The notes under the pieces were generated by a model. It did not search any database. It was not told where the DNA came from and saw only the letters and a list, made by a program, of their open reading frames with translations. This document shows positions 34,474 to 44,278 of a stretch of 64,000 nucleotides of DNA, piece by piece. Source of the DNA: Blastococcus tunisiensis (GTDB lineage Bacteria; Actinomycetota; Actinomycetes; Mycobacteriales; Geodermatophilaceae); assembly GCF_900112815.1 (NCBI RefSeq), contig NZ_FOND01000015.1:80191-144190 (forward strand), given 5' to 3'. The first letter of the stretch is position 1. Each line of letters starts with the position of its first letter. The position numbers and the translations under genes were made by a program.

Positions 34474-34728
34474 GGCCGGACGTCCTGCGGAGGCGGTGCC
34501 GACCCGCTGCCGCCGCGGGACCCGGACGGTTCGCGTCCCACACGCCTCGGCACCAGCCACACGTACACGCTGACCACCGGGAACGCACGCCTTGCCGCCA
34601 TCGCCATCGCCATCGCCGGGACGCCGGGGGCGACGGGGACTACGGGACCGCGCTTCTGCCGTGCGCCCGAATCTGCTCAGTGGGCCGAGAGGCCTGAGGT
34701 GACTATCTCTCAGCCGCTGCGCGGGTCT

Positions 34729-35511
34729 TCAGCGGACGCGCCGCTGCATGCGGTGCCGCACCACCAAGGGGAGGTACCCGAGCACGTAGATCGAGTTGCC
34801 CAGGAGGTACCGCCGCCACAGCCGCCTCGGCTCGGAAACCAGCCGCCATGCCCAGTCGAGCCCCGATCGCCGCACCCAAGCGGGGGACATCCGCTTCTCG
34901 TCCGCGAAGAAGTCGAACGCCGCACCGACGCCGACGGCCATGCAGTTCAGCTGGCCGGCGGTTCGGTGCATCCACTCCTCCTGCTTCGGACACCCCAGAC
35001 CTACGAGCAGGACGTCCACGCCGGCCTCTCGGATGCGCTCGACCGACCCATCCGTAGCAAGCCTTGCCGCAGTCCCCACCGGAGGCGACTCGGCGTACGT
35101 CACGGTGAGCTTCGGCCACCCATCGGCCACCTTGGCCTTGATCGCGTGCATGACCGACGCCGAGCCCCCGTAGAAGCCGACCCGCAGTCCAGCCTCAGTG
35201 GCTCTGTCGAGCAGGCCTGTCAGGAGGTCCACGGCGTAGGTGACGGGGGTGGAGTAGGTATGTCCGAGGGCACCGACGCTCAACTCGATCACCCGGCTGT
35301 CGGTGGAGACATAGCGCGCCTGCTCCATCACACGGCGGAAGTCCTCGTCGCGCCAGGCCAGGGTCACCTGGTGGACGTTCGCGACGCAGACGAAGCCGTG
35401 GCGGGCCGCGGCTGCGTCTGCGATCACGGCATCGACCAGTCCGGCTCCGGCTATCAGCGTCAGCCGGGCATTCCTGAGCGAGATCTCCTGCGGCGCGTTC
35501 GCGATGGTCAC
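34729..35511 (-). CDS. WecG/TagA/CpsF-family glycosyltransferase (GT26)
   Basis: A 260-residue protein from GTG 35511, overlapping the stop of the preceding gene. Family blocks are GFVCVANVHQVTLAWRD, GLRVGFYGGSASVMHAIK, DVLLVGLGCPKQEEWMHR and MAVGVGAAFDFFADEKRMSP. These enzymes add the second sugar (ManNAcA, ManNAc or glucose) to a polyprenyl-diphosphate-linked sugar, so it would act right after a priming transferase such as the WcaJ-like protein at 55507-57081. Codon use is less G/C-biased than in the neighbours before 34.5 kb. Confidence 0.92.
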   Translation of the reverse strand: MTIANAPQEISLRNARLTLIAGAGLVDAVIADAAAARHGFVCVANVHQVTLAWRDEDFRRVMEQARYVSTDSRVIELSVGALGHTYSTPVTYAVDLLTGLLDRATEAGLRVGFYGGSASVMHAIKAKVADGWPKLTVTYAESPPVGTAARLATDGSVERIREAGVDVLLVGLGCPKQEEWMHRTAGQLNCMAVGVGAAFDFFADEKRMSPAWVRRSGLDWAWRLVSEPRRLWRRYLLGNSIYVLGYLPLVVRHRMQRRVR

Positions 35512-36848
35512 GCGGTCTCCGTTGTGACGCCCTCAGGGGCACACTCTTCCCGGACCGCTCGCAACGTGTGGTCGAACACCGACGCCAGCGGCATGCTTTC
35601 TAGAGCTGGGTGGGGGGCCTTCCCGCAATCGAAGAATGATCCGTACGTCGTGTGGATGGCGTTTTCGATGGAGACGTGGACGAACAAGGCCGCGAAGTCC
35701 GGGATGTGCCGATCGCCGACGGTAACCGACATCCCGGGAGCCATCTCGCGCGTGTAGGCCACCTTGACGAAAAGGCTGTCGCCTCGCTCGTCTGCGGTGA
35801 AGAGGGCATCGCCGTCCTCCGCGGTCACCGACCGGAGAATGCGAGCTGCCTCTGCGCTCGCTTGTGTGGAGTCGAACCGCACGAGGAAATCGCGGGACAT
35901 GCGAGGTTCGACCGCGGTGACACCACTGATGCCGACGGTATCCAGGACGCCGGCGTGGTCCAGGGGCCGGTAGTAGAAGACGATTTCCGGGTTGGGCACC
36001 TGCGCGAGGCCGGTGGTCACCAGCAGGCGCACGTCATGGGCGTCGCACAGCCGGAAGATCTGTCCCAGGATCGCATCGTAGATCTGGTAGAGGTCCCCGA
36101 CAGGGTCCATATCGGCGGCCACGTACCAAGCGGGATTGCTCTGGCCGCCCACGTAGTACGGCGAGTTGTACATGTAGTGGTGCTGAACGTGCGCAGCCGC
36201 GTTGAGGAACAGGCTCGAGTAGGCGGGACGGTGTCGCAACCACTGCGTCTGGAAGGTGTCCGCCAGAAGGTGGTCCAAGACGCCCGCTCGCAGCCACTTC
36301 CGGTTCCGCGAGCGGCGGGCCAGCCCGACGTAGTCCGGAAGCTTGCGCCAGTCGAGGTTCCGGGACGCACCGGCTGCCAGCTGGATCAGGCTGCGCAGGT
36401 CGAAGGAGCCCTCTGCATTGCTGTTCACGGCGGCCTTCACGGCGCGGTGGAGCAACCTGAGGTCCCAGGACCCGTGGACCTCCGTCTCGGTCCAGGGGTC
36501 GGGGACGAAGAAGGAAGGACGCTCCTTCAGGGCCGTAGCGTTCATCGGCGAAACCGCGCCGACCGATAGACGCAGCTCGCGCTGCACCCGTTCCCACACC
36601 TGTTCGTAGGGCGCATCGACGGCGTCGCCCAAGCGGAAGATGCCATGCTCCGAGAAGTCCAGGCCGGTGTGCACGGTGACCCACTGGATCCAGGGCTCGA
36701 CGTTGACGAACTCCTGCTCGGCCACGGTGCGGTACCGGCGGCTGTCGTCGAACAACCGTCGGAAGTTGCGGAGATCGAGATCGTCGACGTACTTCTCGAC
36801 GAGATCGACACTGAGCTCGTTCAACTCGAGCGAAATCACGCTGGCCAC
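35508..36848 (-). CDS. Alkaline-phosphatase-superfamily-like protein in polysaccharide cluster
   Basis: A 446-residue soluble protein; GTG 36848 has AGAGGAG seven bases upstream. The N-terminus VISLELNELSVDLVEKYVDDL and EPWIQWVTVHTGLDFSEHGIFRLGD resemble proteins of the type I phosphodiesterase/alkaline phosphatase superfamily found in capsule loci. ELNELS lies where the metal-binding Asp and nucleophile are expected, and VHTGL may be the catalytic Thr region. Function unproven; it could release or modify phosphoglycan. It is translationally coupled to the GT26 gene. Confidence 0.68.
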   Translation of the reverse strand: MASVISLELNELSVDLVEKYVDDLDLRNFRRLFDDSRRYRTVAEQEFVNVEPWIQWVTVHTGLDFSEHGIFRLGDAVDAPYEQVWERVQRELRLSVGAVSPMNATALKERPSFFVPDPWTETEVHGSWDLRLLHRAVKAAVNSNAEGSFDLRSLIQLAAGASRNLDWRKLPDYVGLARRSRNRKWLRAGVLDHLLADTFQTQWLRHRPAYSSLFLNAAAHVQHHYMYNSPYYVGGQSNPAWYVAADMDPVGDLYQIYDAILGQIFRLCDAHDVRLLVTTGLAQVPNPEIVFYYRPLDHAGVLDTVGISGVTAVEPRMSRDFLVRFDSTQASAEAARILRSVTAEDGDALFTADERGDSLFVKVAYTREMAPGMSVTVGDRHIPDFAALFVHVSIENAIHTTYGSFFDCGKAPHPALESMPLASVFDHTLRAVREECAPEGVTTETA

Positions 36849-37130
36849 GTGGGACTCCTCTGTAGCGACAGTTGCACTGGCCTGTCGGTGGGCTTTCCGA
36901 CCGCCGATTTCCACTGGTCGGCAGTGTGGACGTGCGGACCAGAGTTCAGGGTGACGCTAATGTGCGTGGCTCCCTCGTCGGGCACCTCTCACCCCATCTG
37001 AGTAGGCGGCGGAGAGGGCAGCCCGTTCTCGACCGCCACATTGTGAGAATCGATCGTGAACGACCGGGGTTCTGCATCAAGGTGCACCACACTCGGCCTC
37101 GACTTATCGCCGAATCGGAGGTGTCCCGCC

Positions 37131-38441
37131 GTGCGGGGTCTGCTGCGCAGGGTCCGGTCCGCGGTGCAACCGATGCTGCGACGGGATGCCCTGTGGATCG
37201 TGTCCGATCAGGCCCTGTGGTCTGGCTACACCTTCCTGGGAGCCGTACTGGCTGCCCGACTCCTGCACCCAGACGCGTACGGCGCGTACGCCCTCGGTGT
37301 GGCGACATGGATCACCGTCATGGCCCTGTCGCGGGCACTCGTCTCCCAGCCCTTCGTCGTGGCTGCGAGCTCGAAGCCGCCTGGCGTCTGGGATCGGGAC
37401 GCGCGAGGTGCGGCAGGCGCCGCACTCCTCGTCGGCAGCGTCATCGGCTCTGGGCTCGTGCTCGTGGGTCTGCTGCTGGGCCTCGGGACGAACACCGGCA
37501 CGGTCCTGGTGCTCCTGGGGGGCTTCGCCCCGGTGCTGGTGGTGCAGGACTTCTTCCGCAATGCCGCATACAGCGTGGGCGCGCCGCGCAGGTCGGTGAT
37601 CAACGGTTGCATCGTCGTATCGATCTGGGGAACGAGCCTCGCGGCCGTCGTCGCCGTGGGAGCGTCGTCGGCAGGAACGGTCTTCCTGGCCTGGGGCCTA
37701 GGCGGCGCAGCCGGAGCATTCGTGGCGTTCCGACAGTTCGCCCTGACACCTGCCCTGGGGCGACCTGCTCTCGCGTGGCTCTCGAGCCACAGGCATACCG
37801 TTGGCTGGTTCGGATGCGCAGAGCTCGCCTATCTGGCAGGCATGCAGTCCGTGTACGTACTCGTCGTGGTCGTCCTCGGGGACGCCGACCTGGGCGGTTT
37901 GCGGCTCGTCATGGCGCTTCTCGGGCCAGTTCAGCTCGTGGTCGCCTCCATCCAGTTCGTCGGACTCCCGTCCGCGTCGCGGAGGCACGCCGAGCACGGC
38001 ATGCATCAAGCGATCGCCCCGGCTCTCCGGCTCTCCGGGACCGCGACCGCTGTGGCATCGGTCTACCTCCTCGTGCTCGCGGTCGGCAGTGAGCAGCTGC
38101 TTGTCGCACTCGTTGGGGCCGCGTACTCCTCCTTCGCCGGACTCGCGCTGCCCGTGGCCCTGGCGTTCGTCGTCTCCGTCGTCGCCCTCGGGCCGACGCT
38201 GGCGATCAAGGCCGCGGGGGCGGGACGTGCGTTCGCCGTGGTGCAGGTGGTGGTTCTCGCTCTGCGCCTCTCACTGACCGCGGTGCTGGCGCCCACTGTC
38301 GGCCTCATGGGCGTGGCCTGGGGTTTGGTCGTGGCATCCCTGGTCGAGGCATCGTTGCTCTGGTTCGCCCTTCGACGTCTTGCGCGCCGAGCCGAAAGGA
38401 CACCCGTGGCGGGCGCCCAGAGCATGCGCGAGTCGGTATGA
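37131..38441 (+). CDS. Polysaccharide flippase-like membrane protein
   Basis: A 436-residue protein from GTG 37131, with GGAGG nine bases upstream. About twelve membrane helices; DALWIVSDQALWSGYTFLGAVLAARLL and PDAYGAYALGVATWI are typical of PST-family exporters. It is more divergent than the flippase at 28182-29612 and has relaxed codon use (more A/T at third positions). It probably serves the polymer made by the 34.7-42 kb module. Confidence 0.83.
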   Translation: MRGLLRRVRSAVQPMLRRDALWIVSDQALWSGYTFLGAVLAARLLHPDAYGAYALGVATWITVMALSRALVSQPFVVAASSKPPGVWDRDARGAAGAALLVGSVIGSGLVLVGLLLGLGTNTGTVLVLLGGFAPVLVVQDFFRNAAYSVGAPRRSVINGCIVVSIWGTSLAAVVAVGASSAGTVFLAWGLGGAAGAFVAFRQFALTPALGRPALAWLSSHRHTVGWFGCAELAYLAGMQSVYVLVVVVLGDADLGGLRLVMALLGPVQLVVASIQFVGLPSASRRHAEHGMHQAIAPALRLSGTATAVASVYLLVLAVGSEQLLVALVGAAYSSFAGLALPVALAFVVSVVALGPTLAIKAAGAGRAFAVVQVVVLALRLSLTAVLAPTVGLMGVAWGLVVASLVEASLLWFALRRLARRAERTPVAGAQSMRESV

Positions 38442-38604
38442 CGGCGCCGCGGACCCCAATAGGGGTCAGGCCGCTCACTGTTGCGGCCAGCTCCGGTTGG
38501 TTGGCCGTTAATGTGGCGGAGCGTTGCCGTGCGGTTTTCCAGAATGTTGTCCGCTTGCTCGCATGTGAATTAGGGTCCGTCAGTCATGAAGCCGGGGGCA
38601 ATAC

Positions 38605-39375
38605 GTGAACCGCCGTTCGTCGAAAAGTCTTCGAATACTCGCCTTGATTGTTCTTGCGGCGGTCGTGGGTGCGCTGGTCGCGGCCGGCGTGAGCATGCGG
38701 CAGGCCGAGACGTTCGAGGCCAAGACGAGGCTTCTTGTCGAGCCGCAGGACGAGACCCGCGTGCTCGATCCCTACGCGCCCTTGCCGGCGGACGACTCGA
38801 CGGTCGACAGTCCTGGACGCCGGTTGTGGACGCACGCCGAGCAGATCCAGAGCGACAGCGTCGCGGCGGAGGTGCGCCGGTCATTGCGAATCGACACGAG
38901 CACCCGCGAGCTGCTCGAGCAGATCTCCGTGTCGCCCGTCGGGCTCGGTTACACGATCCAGATCACGGCGACCGGTGACAGTGCCGAGGAGGCCATCGCG
39001 CTCGCGAACGGCTTCGCGAACGCGTACATCTCCCACGTCGGCGAGCGGAACGCCGATGCGAAAGCTGCGGCTGCGTCGACCATCACCGAGGGACTGGAGT
39101 CCATGGGTGACGCCTCGGCGCAGGGAGAAGTGGTCGACCGCCTTGCGGTACGGGCTGATGAACTTCTCATCGAGGCGACGCTTCCCCTGACCAACATCAG
39201 CGTCGTCAACGAAGCCGTGGAAGCGACGCGCACGGCGCCGTTGGTATTCCGCGACGCGGTTCTGGCCGCCGTACTCGTCGCATTCCTCACGGCCGGAACG
39301 ATGATCCTGGCTGCACAGGGCCGCCGCGGGCGGAGCGGCGCCGGAGTGGCGGCCGACGTCCACGGCCATCAGTAG
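38605..39375 (+). CDS. Wzz/YveK-like chain-length determinant protein
   Basis: A 256-residue protein from GTG 38605. It has a first membrane helix at residues ~10-30 (ILALIVLAAVVGALVAAG), a periplasm-facing region with coiled-coil character (ADAKAAAASTITEGLESMG), and a second helix near the end (FRDAVLAAVLVAFLTAGTMIL). This two-helix layout is that of polysaccharide co-polymerases controlling chain length. No attached tyrosine kinase domain is present. It ends with TAG at 39373-39375. Confidence 0.8.
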   Translation: MNRRSSKSLRILALIVLAAVVGALVAAGVSMRQAETFEAKTRLLVEPQDETRVLDPYAPLPADDSTVDSPGRRLWTHAEQIQSDSVAAEVRRSLRIDTSTRELLEQISVSPVGLGYTIQITATGDSAEEAIALANGFANAYISHVGERNADAKAAAASTITEGLESMGDASAQGEVVDRLAVRADELLIEATLPLTNISVVNEAVEATRTAPLVFRDAVLAAVLVAFLTAGTMILAAQGRRGRSGAGVAADVHGHQ

Positions 39376-39379
39376 TCCA

Positions 39380-40801
39380 TTGGCGGGGACCGCGGCACTG
39401 AGCCGTCTCGAGCAGGCGACCACGGTCGCGGTCGCTGGCGGAGTGGTGTTTCTCGTGGGTCTGGGGCAGCCCGGTCCGGCGGTGGCTATGACCGTCCTTG
39501 CGACGGCCGGCATGGCCATCCGTCTCGGGCACCTGCAGATCACCGCCGTGGCTCCGGTCCTCGCCCTCGGGCTCTTGGCGTTCAAGCCACTGATCGATCT
39601 GTTCTGGGGCGTCTCGTTCGGCGAAGTCCTGGGGCAGACCCTCAACCTGCAGACGGTCGCGGCACTTGCGCTCATCGGCCTCGCCGTAGTGGCGCTGATC
39701 CAGGTGCCTCGACCGGTGAACCTGCCCGAGGCGGCCGCGTTCGCGTTGTGCGGAGTAGCGGCCGTGTCGTGCCTGGTGAGCTCGACGACGTCCGCCATCG
39801 CCGAACTCTTGCGTCTATTGGCCGCGCTCGCTGCCGTCTTCGTGTCGCGGATCGTCTTCACGACCCCGGAGCACCTGCGGCGGCTTATCCGGCTCTTCGT
39901 CGCCTCGACAGCGGTGCCCGTTGTGCTGGCCCTCCTGCAGGCGGCCGGATTCCTGTCGTTCCAACGACAGGAGTGGCAGGCGGGCGCCTACGTCGGGCGG
40001 GCCTCTGGGCTGTACGAGCACCCCATCAACCTGGTGCTGTTTCTCGTGATGGCGATACCCGGCGCCCTGTACCTGCTCGCGGTGGAGCGGGGGACGTTGC
40101 GGCGGGTGGCCTACGTCGCCTTCCTCGCATGCGGGGGCGCGGCGCTGCTTCTGACAACTCATCGGGCCGGACTCGTAGCCGGTGCCCTCGTCCTGGTCGG
40201 CTGGTTCCTGCTCTCCCGGCGCCCCCGGCTCATCGCCGTCGCCCTCGGCGGCCTCGCCCTGCTGGTCGTGGTGCTGTGGTCGCAGTTGGCCGCGCTCTTC
40301 CACGCCGCCCTGGCCAGCCCTACGTTCCTGCGGGGAAGGGGCCCCATCTGGACGGCGTTCGTCGACGGGTGGCTCGACGGCGGCCCCGCGGGATGGCTCC
40401 TCGGCAGCGGCTTTCCGTACGTGACGAGTGATGTCCCGCTCCTCGGCAGCTTGGTCTCCGAGGAGCCGCACAACGACTTCCTCCGCGTGCTCGTGACCTA
40501 CGGCATCGCAGGCCTGACCTGCTATTTGCTCCTGCTGGGCTCGATCACACTGTCGTCCTGGCGGTTGGTGCGGCACGGATCCGGGGAAGCCGCGCTCATT
40601 GGCCGGGCCGTGGTCCTCGTCGTGCTGGCCGTCGTGGTGTTGAGCCTGACTGCAGAACCACTCCGTTACCCCTCGGGCACGTGGCTGCTGCTCGCCCTCG
40701 GCACCTACGTCGCTGGGCGCGGCCCCACGTCGGGACAGGATCGCTCCGCTGTGTCGTCCGAGGCACGCGCATCTGCTCAGGAGCTGCACAGTGTCCGGTA
40801 G
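39380..40801 (+). CDS. O-antigen ligase/polymerase-like membrane protein
   Basis: About 473 residues. The start is uncertain: the frame opens at TTG 39380 with no clear ribosome site. About twelve helices. GRASGLYEHPINLVLFLVMAIP, LLTTHRAGLVAGALVLVGW and SEEPHNDFLRVLVTYGIAGL (the His of the large loop) are the Wzy/WaaL family pattern. It should polymerise or ligate lipid-linked repeat units outside the membrane. The final ~30 residues are polar. The stop overlaps the GT4 gene. Confidence 0.85.
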   Translation: MAGTAALSRLEQATTVAVAGGVVFLVGLGQPGPAVAMTVLATAGMAIRLGHLQITAVAPVLALGLLAFKPLIDLFWGVSFGEVLGQTLNLQTVAALALIGLAVVALIQVPRPVNLPEAAAFALCGVAAVSCLVSSTTSAIAELLRLLAALAAVFVSRIVFTTPEHLRRLIRLFVASTAVPVVLALLQAAGFLSFQRQEWQAGAYVGRASGLYEHPINLVLFLVMAIPGALYLLAVERGTLRRVAYVAFLACGGAALLLTTHRAGLVAGALVLVGWFLLSRRPRLIAVALGGLALLVVVLWSQLAALFHAALASPTFLRGRGPIWTAFVDGWLDGGPAGWLLGSGFPYVTSDVPLLGSLVSEEPHNDFLRVLVTYGIAGLTCYLLLLGSITLSSWRLVRHGSGEAALIGRAVVLVVLAVVVLSLTAEPLRYPSGTWLLLALGTYVAGRGPTSGQDRSAVSSEARASAQELHSVR

Positions 40802-41921
40802 CGAGCACGGGTCGCCGGCCACGACTGTTGTGTTCGTCGTGCCCTCCCTGACCAACAGCTCTGCGCACTGGGAGCCGCTGTTCGGTGCCTTGGGGCGTCT
40901 TGGGGCCTCGGTCGTGGCAGTGGGCACCGGTTCGGCGCCGCCGGGCATCAGCGCCCGCATGGAGCGGTTGCCCGGGACGTTGGTGACGGTGCGACGCCGC
41001 GGTACGGGACACAACCTCCAGTTCTACCTGGTCTCGCCTGCGCTGATCGGGTTGCTCCGGAAAATCCGTCCGGACGTGATCATCTGTATGGAGTACTCGA
41101 TCGCCTCCATGTGGGCGATAGTGGCAGGACGGTGGCTGGGTCGCCGCGTCTACATCTTCCAGGAGCATGCTGCGGCCGCAACGCTGCGACCCGGGTTCCT
41201 CAAGACCGCATACCGTCGGCTTCTCGTACGTCTTGCACAGGGCGTCATAGCGAACACCCCTGAGGCGCGGGCAGAAGTTCTCGACGTGCTGAAGGCGCGG
41301 CCGGACACGGTGGTCGACCTTCCGCTGCTCGTGCCCAGGGACCCTGGCCGGTCGTGCACTCCTCCGGAACCGTCTCCCAGCACGACGGAGGGTCCGGAAT
41401 TCCTCGTGGTGGGCAGACTGGTCGCTCCGAAGAACGTCGAGGCAGTTCTCGACGCTACCGCCGTGCTCCGGGCCGAGGGCTTGCGGTTCGGAGTGACCAT
41501 CGCCGGTGACGGCCCGCATGCCGCTGCGCTGCACGACCACGCGGTTCGTGCGGGAGTGGAGGATGCCGTGACCTTCGTGGGGGCCGTACCTGGCAACAGG
41601 ATCGGGCACTACTACCGGAGAGCTGATGCTTTCGTACTGCCCTCTCTCGGTGACTACCGTTCCGTCAGTGTCCTCGAGGCACTGCAGTTCGGCTTGCCGG
41701 TCGTCGACTCGATCTTCGACGGCAATGCGCACACGACCGTGCGTCACGGTCACAACGGATTCGTCGTCGATCCCCGGTCGGTGAAGGAGTTGGCCGGCGC
41801 GATGCGCACCCTCATCGTGGATGGCGGACTGCGTGCGGCCATGGCCGCGCAGAGCGCCAGGACACTGCGACATCTGACTCCGGAGTCGAGCGCATCTGCC
41901 GTTCTCGAGAGGCTCCGCTGA
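40791..41921 (+). CDS. Family 4 glycosyltransferase
   Basis: A 376-residue GT-B-fold enzyme. The N-terminal half has VVFVVPSLTNSSAHWEPLF. The C-terminal half has EFLVVGRLVAPKNVEAVLDA, VTIAGDGPH and ADAFVLPSLGDYRSVSVLEAL, which contains the retaining-GT EX7E-like motif (the first Glu appears replaced by Asp or Ser; the second Glu is in LEAL). It overlaps the end of the polymerase gene by 11 bases. It adds a sugar from a nucleotide donor during repeat-unit assembly. Confidence 0.87.
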   Translation: MSGSEHGSPATTVVFVVPSLTNSSAHWEPLFGALGRLGASVVAVGTGSAPPGISARMERLPGTLVTVRRRGTGHNLQFYLVSPALIGLLRKIRPDVIICMEYSIASMWAIVAGRWLGRRVYIFQEHAAAATLRPGFLKTAYRRLLVRLAQGVIANTPEARAEVLDVLKARPDTVVDLPLLVPRDPGRSCTPPEPSPSTTEGPEFLVVGRLVAPKNVEAVLDATAVLRAEGLRFGVTIAGDGPHAAALHDHAVRAGVEDAVTFVGAVPGNRIGHYYRRADAFVLPSLGDYRSVSVLEALQFGLPVVDSIFDGNAHTTVRHGHNGFVVDPRSVKELAGAMRTLIVDGGLRAAMAAQSARTLRHLTPESSASAVLERLR

Positions 41922-42098
41922 TCCCGACGATCTGGTCGCCACCGGCCCCCTGGACCCGGAAGTGGGACTGCCGTGACCGGGGTCCCGTCAGGCGTTGATG
42001 GCAAGGCCAGGCTTCGGCGCGGCCAGGTGCCTCACTCGATCGGGCGAGAGTGTGACCGCGTGGTCACACTCGGCGCTCCGCCTGCCGATAACGGTCAG

Positions 42099-42998
42099 GT
42101 GTGGGTGACGTGGGTCCTGGCCGCCCTGGCCGTGTGGCTGGTCCTGAGCTTCGGTGCCGCCGTGGTGATCGGCCGGAGCATCCGGCTCGCTGACCGGCGG
42201 GCCCCCCGCGTGACCGCCGACGCCGTCCACTCGCCGGCCGACCTGGCCCCGGCTCCCCAAGCGGTGGCCGCGCGCGTCCGTCGTCGCGTCGTCCCCGTTC
42301 CGCCCGTCGGCATCGCGCTGTTCGCGATCGCACTCGGCCTGGAGACCGTCGGCTACGTGACCCGGCTGACCGGCGCCACCGGACAGACCGCGCAGCTGCT
42401 GTCGATGGACGCGCCCTGGTCGCTGCCCCGCCTGTTCGTCGCCGCCCTGTTCGCCGCGGCCGCGCTCGCCGCGGTGGCCGGCGCGGGCAGCATCCCCGGC
42501 CGCCGCACCTGGTGGGTCGCCGTCGGCCTGGTGGCCGGCACCGTCGCCGCGGTCAAGGCCGGGAGCACGGTCCACTCCGACGCCCTCAGGTCGCTGGAGG
42601 TGCAGCTCGGGTCCACCGGGGCCCTGGCCGTCAGCGCGCTCGCCGCCGCCGCGGTGGTCGGCGGGCTGTGGTTCCTCAGCCGTACCGAGCGCCGCGACCG
42701 GCGCCGCGTCCTCGGCGTCCTCTCCCTCTACGCCGTCGCCTCGGTCGGCCTCTCCGCGGTCTCCTCCGTCGTGGCCGGCGCCTACGGGGCCGCCAGCAAG
42801 CTGGCCGCCGCGGCCACCTTCCTCGAGGAGTCGGGGGAGGCGTTGGCCGGCGTCTCGTTCCTCGTCGCCGTGCTCGTCGGTGTCGCCCCGCGGGTGGTGC
42901 TCCCCGCCGCCTGGGCGCTGCGCCGCTCGGCCGACGCGCACACCCTCGAGCTCCCCGAGGCGCTGCCCACCCGGGCGGAAGGCTCCGCCCGCAGCTGA
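42099..42998 (+). CDS. Multi-helix membrane protein with RLADRR-type N-terminus
   Basis: About 299 residues from GTG 42099. The first 35 residues, a Trp-rich helix followed by GRSIRLADRRAP, match several separate micro-proteins in this window. The rest has seven or eight helices; the stretch LWFLSRTERRDRRRVLG is shared with the gene at 54352-55188, its paralog. Function unknown. High G/C codon use resumes here after the 34.7-42 kb module. Confidence 0.75.
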   Translation: MWVTWVLAALAVWLVLSFGAAVVIGRSIRLADRRAPRVTADAVHSPADLAPAPQAVAARVRRRVVPVPPVGIALFAIALGLETVGYVTRLTGATGQTAQLLSMDAPWSLPRLFVAALFAAAALAAVAGAGSIPGRRTWWVAVGLVAGTVAAVKAGSTVHSDALRSLEVQLGSTGALAVSALAAAAVVGGLWFLSRTERRDRRRVLGVLSLYAVASVGLSAVSSVVAGAYGAASKLAAAATFLEESGEALAGVSFLVAVLVGVAPRVVLPAAWALRRSADAHTLELPEALPTRAEGSARS

Positions 42999-43008
42999 CG
43001 TCCCTGCG

Positions 43009-44169
43009 TCAGCGCGGGACGTCGGGCAGCGCGTTGCGCTCGAACTCCCCGGCGTTCTGCCCGAGGGAGTCGCTGCGCAGGTAGGCCCACATCCGGTCGC
43101 CGGACACGTTGTCCAGGTACACGACGCTGGCCCGTCCCTCCATGCCCGTGCCCAGCACGGGCGCGGTGAGGAAGTCGATGCTCTCCGGCCGCAGGTTGCG
43201 CAGCGAGTAGGCCAGCCCCAGCAGGTCGGTGTTGCTGAGCGTGTCGTCCACCGTCACCGCGCTGGTCACCGCGCGCAGCGCCGCGTCGAGCCGGCCGGGG
43301 TCGGTGAAGGTGTTCGAGCTGAACAGCTTGCCGAACATCGACTGCAGGTACTGCTGCTGCCGCTTCACCCGGTCGAAGTCGCCGCCCGGCAGCCCGTAGC
43401 GCTGCCCGAGATACCAGCGGGCCTGGTCGCCGTCGAGGTGGTTCACGCCGGCCGGGAAGGTGTACGGCCCGTTGCTGGTCGTCTCCGCGACGACCACGTC
43501 CACCCCGCCCAGGTCGTCGGTCACCTGGATCAGCCCGTCGAAGTCGATGGCCACGTAGTGGTCGATGCGCACCTGGGTGAGCTGCTCGACGGTCTGGATC
43601 AGCAGGGACGGCCCACCGAACGCGTAGGCGGCATTGATCTTGTTCATCCCGCGGCCGGGGATGTCCACCCAGGAGTCGCGGGGGATGGAGATGAGCTGCG
43701 CGTGCTCCCGGTCGGCCGAGAAGCGGGCCAGCATGATCGCGTCCGACCGGCCGTCGGGGGTCTCCCCGGGCTCGAGCTCGGCGCGGGTGTCGGAACCGAC
43801 CAGCAGGAAGGTCACCGGCTCCTCGGCAGCGGGCTCCTCGCCGGCCGGCACCTCGGGCGTGGCCGGCGCGGGACGCGCCTCCTCGTCCAGGCCGTCGAAC
43901 ACGTCGGCGACCCGGTCGATGTTGCCGGCGTACCGCTCGGTGAGGAACCACAGGCCGCCGCCGACGGTGAGCGCCAGCACCAGGCTGAGGACGCCGAGGC
44001 TGATCAGCACCCGGCGCAGTGGCCGGCGGCGCACGCCCGGGGGAGCGCTCGCGTCGCTTCGGATCTCGTCCGGAGCGGCCGTGCTGCCCCCGGTCCGGCC
44101 GCGGAAGAGGTCGCCGCCGTGCGGCTCGTCCACGTTCCTGCCGGAACCACTCGGCTCGTCGGCGCTCAT
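43009..44169 (-). CDS. LytR-CpsA-Psr (LCP) family cell-wall glycopolymer ligase
   Basis: A 386-residue protein from ATG 44169, with GGGGG upstream. It has a polar cytoplasmic start, one helix (LISLGVLSLVLALTVGGGLWF), an Ala/Pro/Glu linker and the LCP domain. LCP markers are FLLVGSDTR, GRSDAIMLARFSADREHAQLISIPRDSWVDIPG (the Arg/Asp pyrophosphate-binding residues) and NKINAAYAFGG. It should transfer polyprenyl-linked glycopolymers to peptidoglycan, which fits the surrounding polysaccharide genes. It converges on the membrane gene ending at 42998. Confidence 0.93.
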   Translation of the reverse strand: MSADEPSGSGRNVDEPHGGDLFRGRTGGSTAAPDEIRSDASAPPGVRRRPLRRVLISLGVLSLVLALTVGGGLWFLTERYAGNIDRVADVFDGLDEEARPAPATPEVPAGEEPAAEEPVTFLLVGSDTRAELEPGETPDGRSDAIMLARFSADREHAQLISIPRDSWVDIPGRGMNKINAAYAFGGPSLLIQTVEQLTQVRIDHYVAIDFDGLIQVTDDLGGVDVVVAETTSNGPYTFPAGVNHLDGDQARWYLGQRYGLPGGDFDRVKRQQQYLQSMFGKLFSSNTFTDPGRLDAALRAVTSAVTVDDTLSNTDLLGLAYSLRNLRPESIDFLTAPVLGTGMEGRASVVYLDNVSGDRMWAYLRSDSLGQNAGEFERNALPDVPR

Positions 44170-44278
44170 GGGACCCCCGTCCGCTTGACGACGGCACCGA
44201 GGGTACGGGGATCGGCGCTGCGCCAGCCGCCGCTTCACTCCTGCGAGCGAGGCGGGATCCTGGCGGCCGGCCGGCCGG

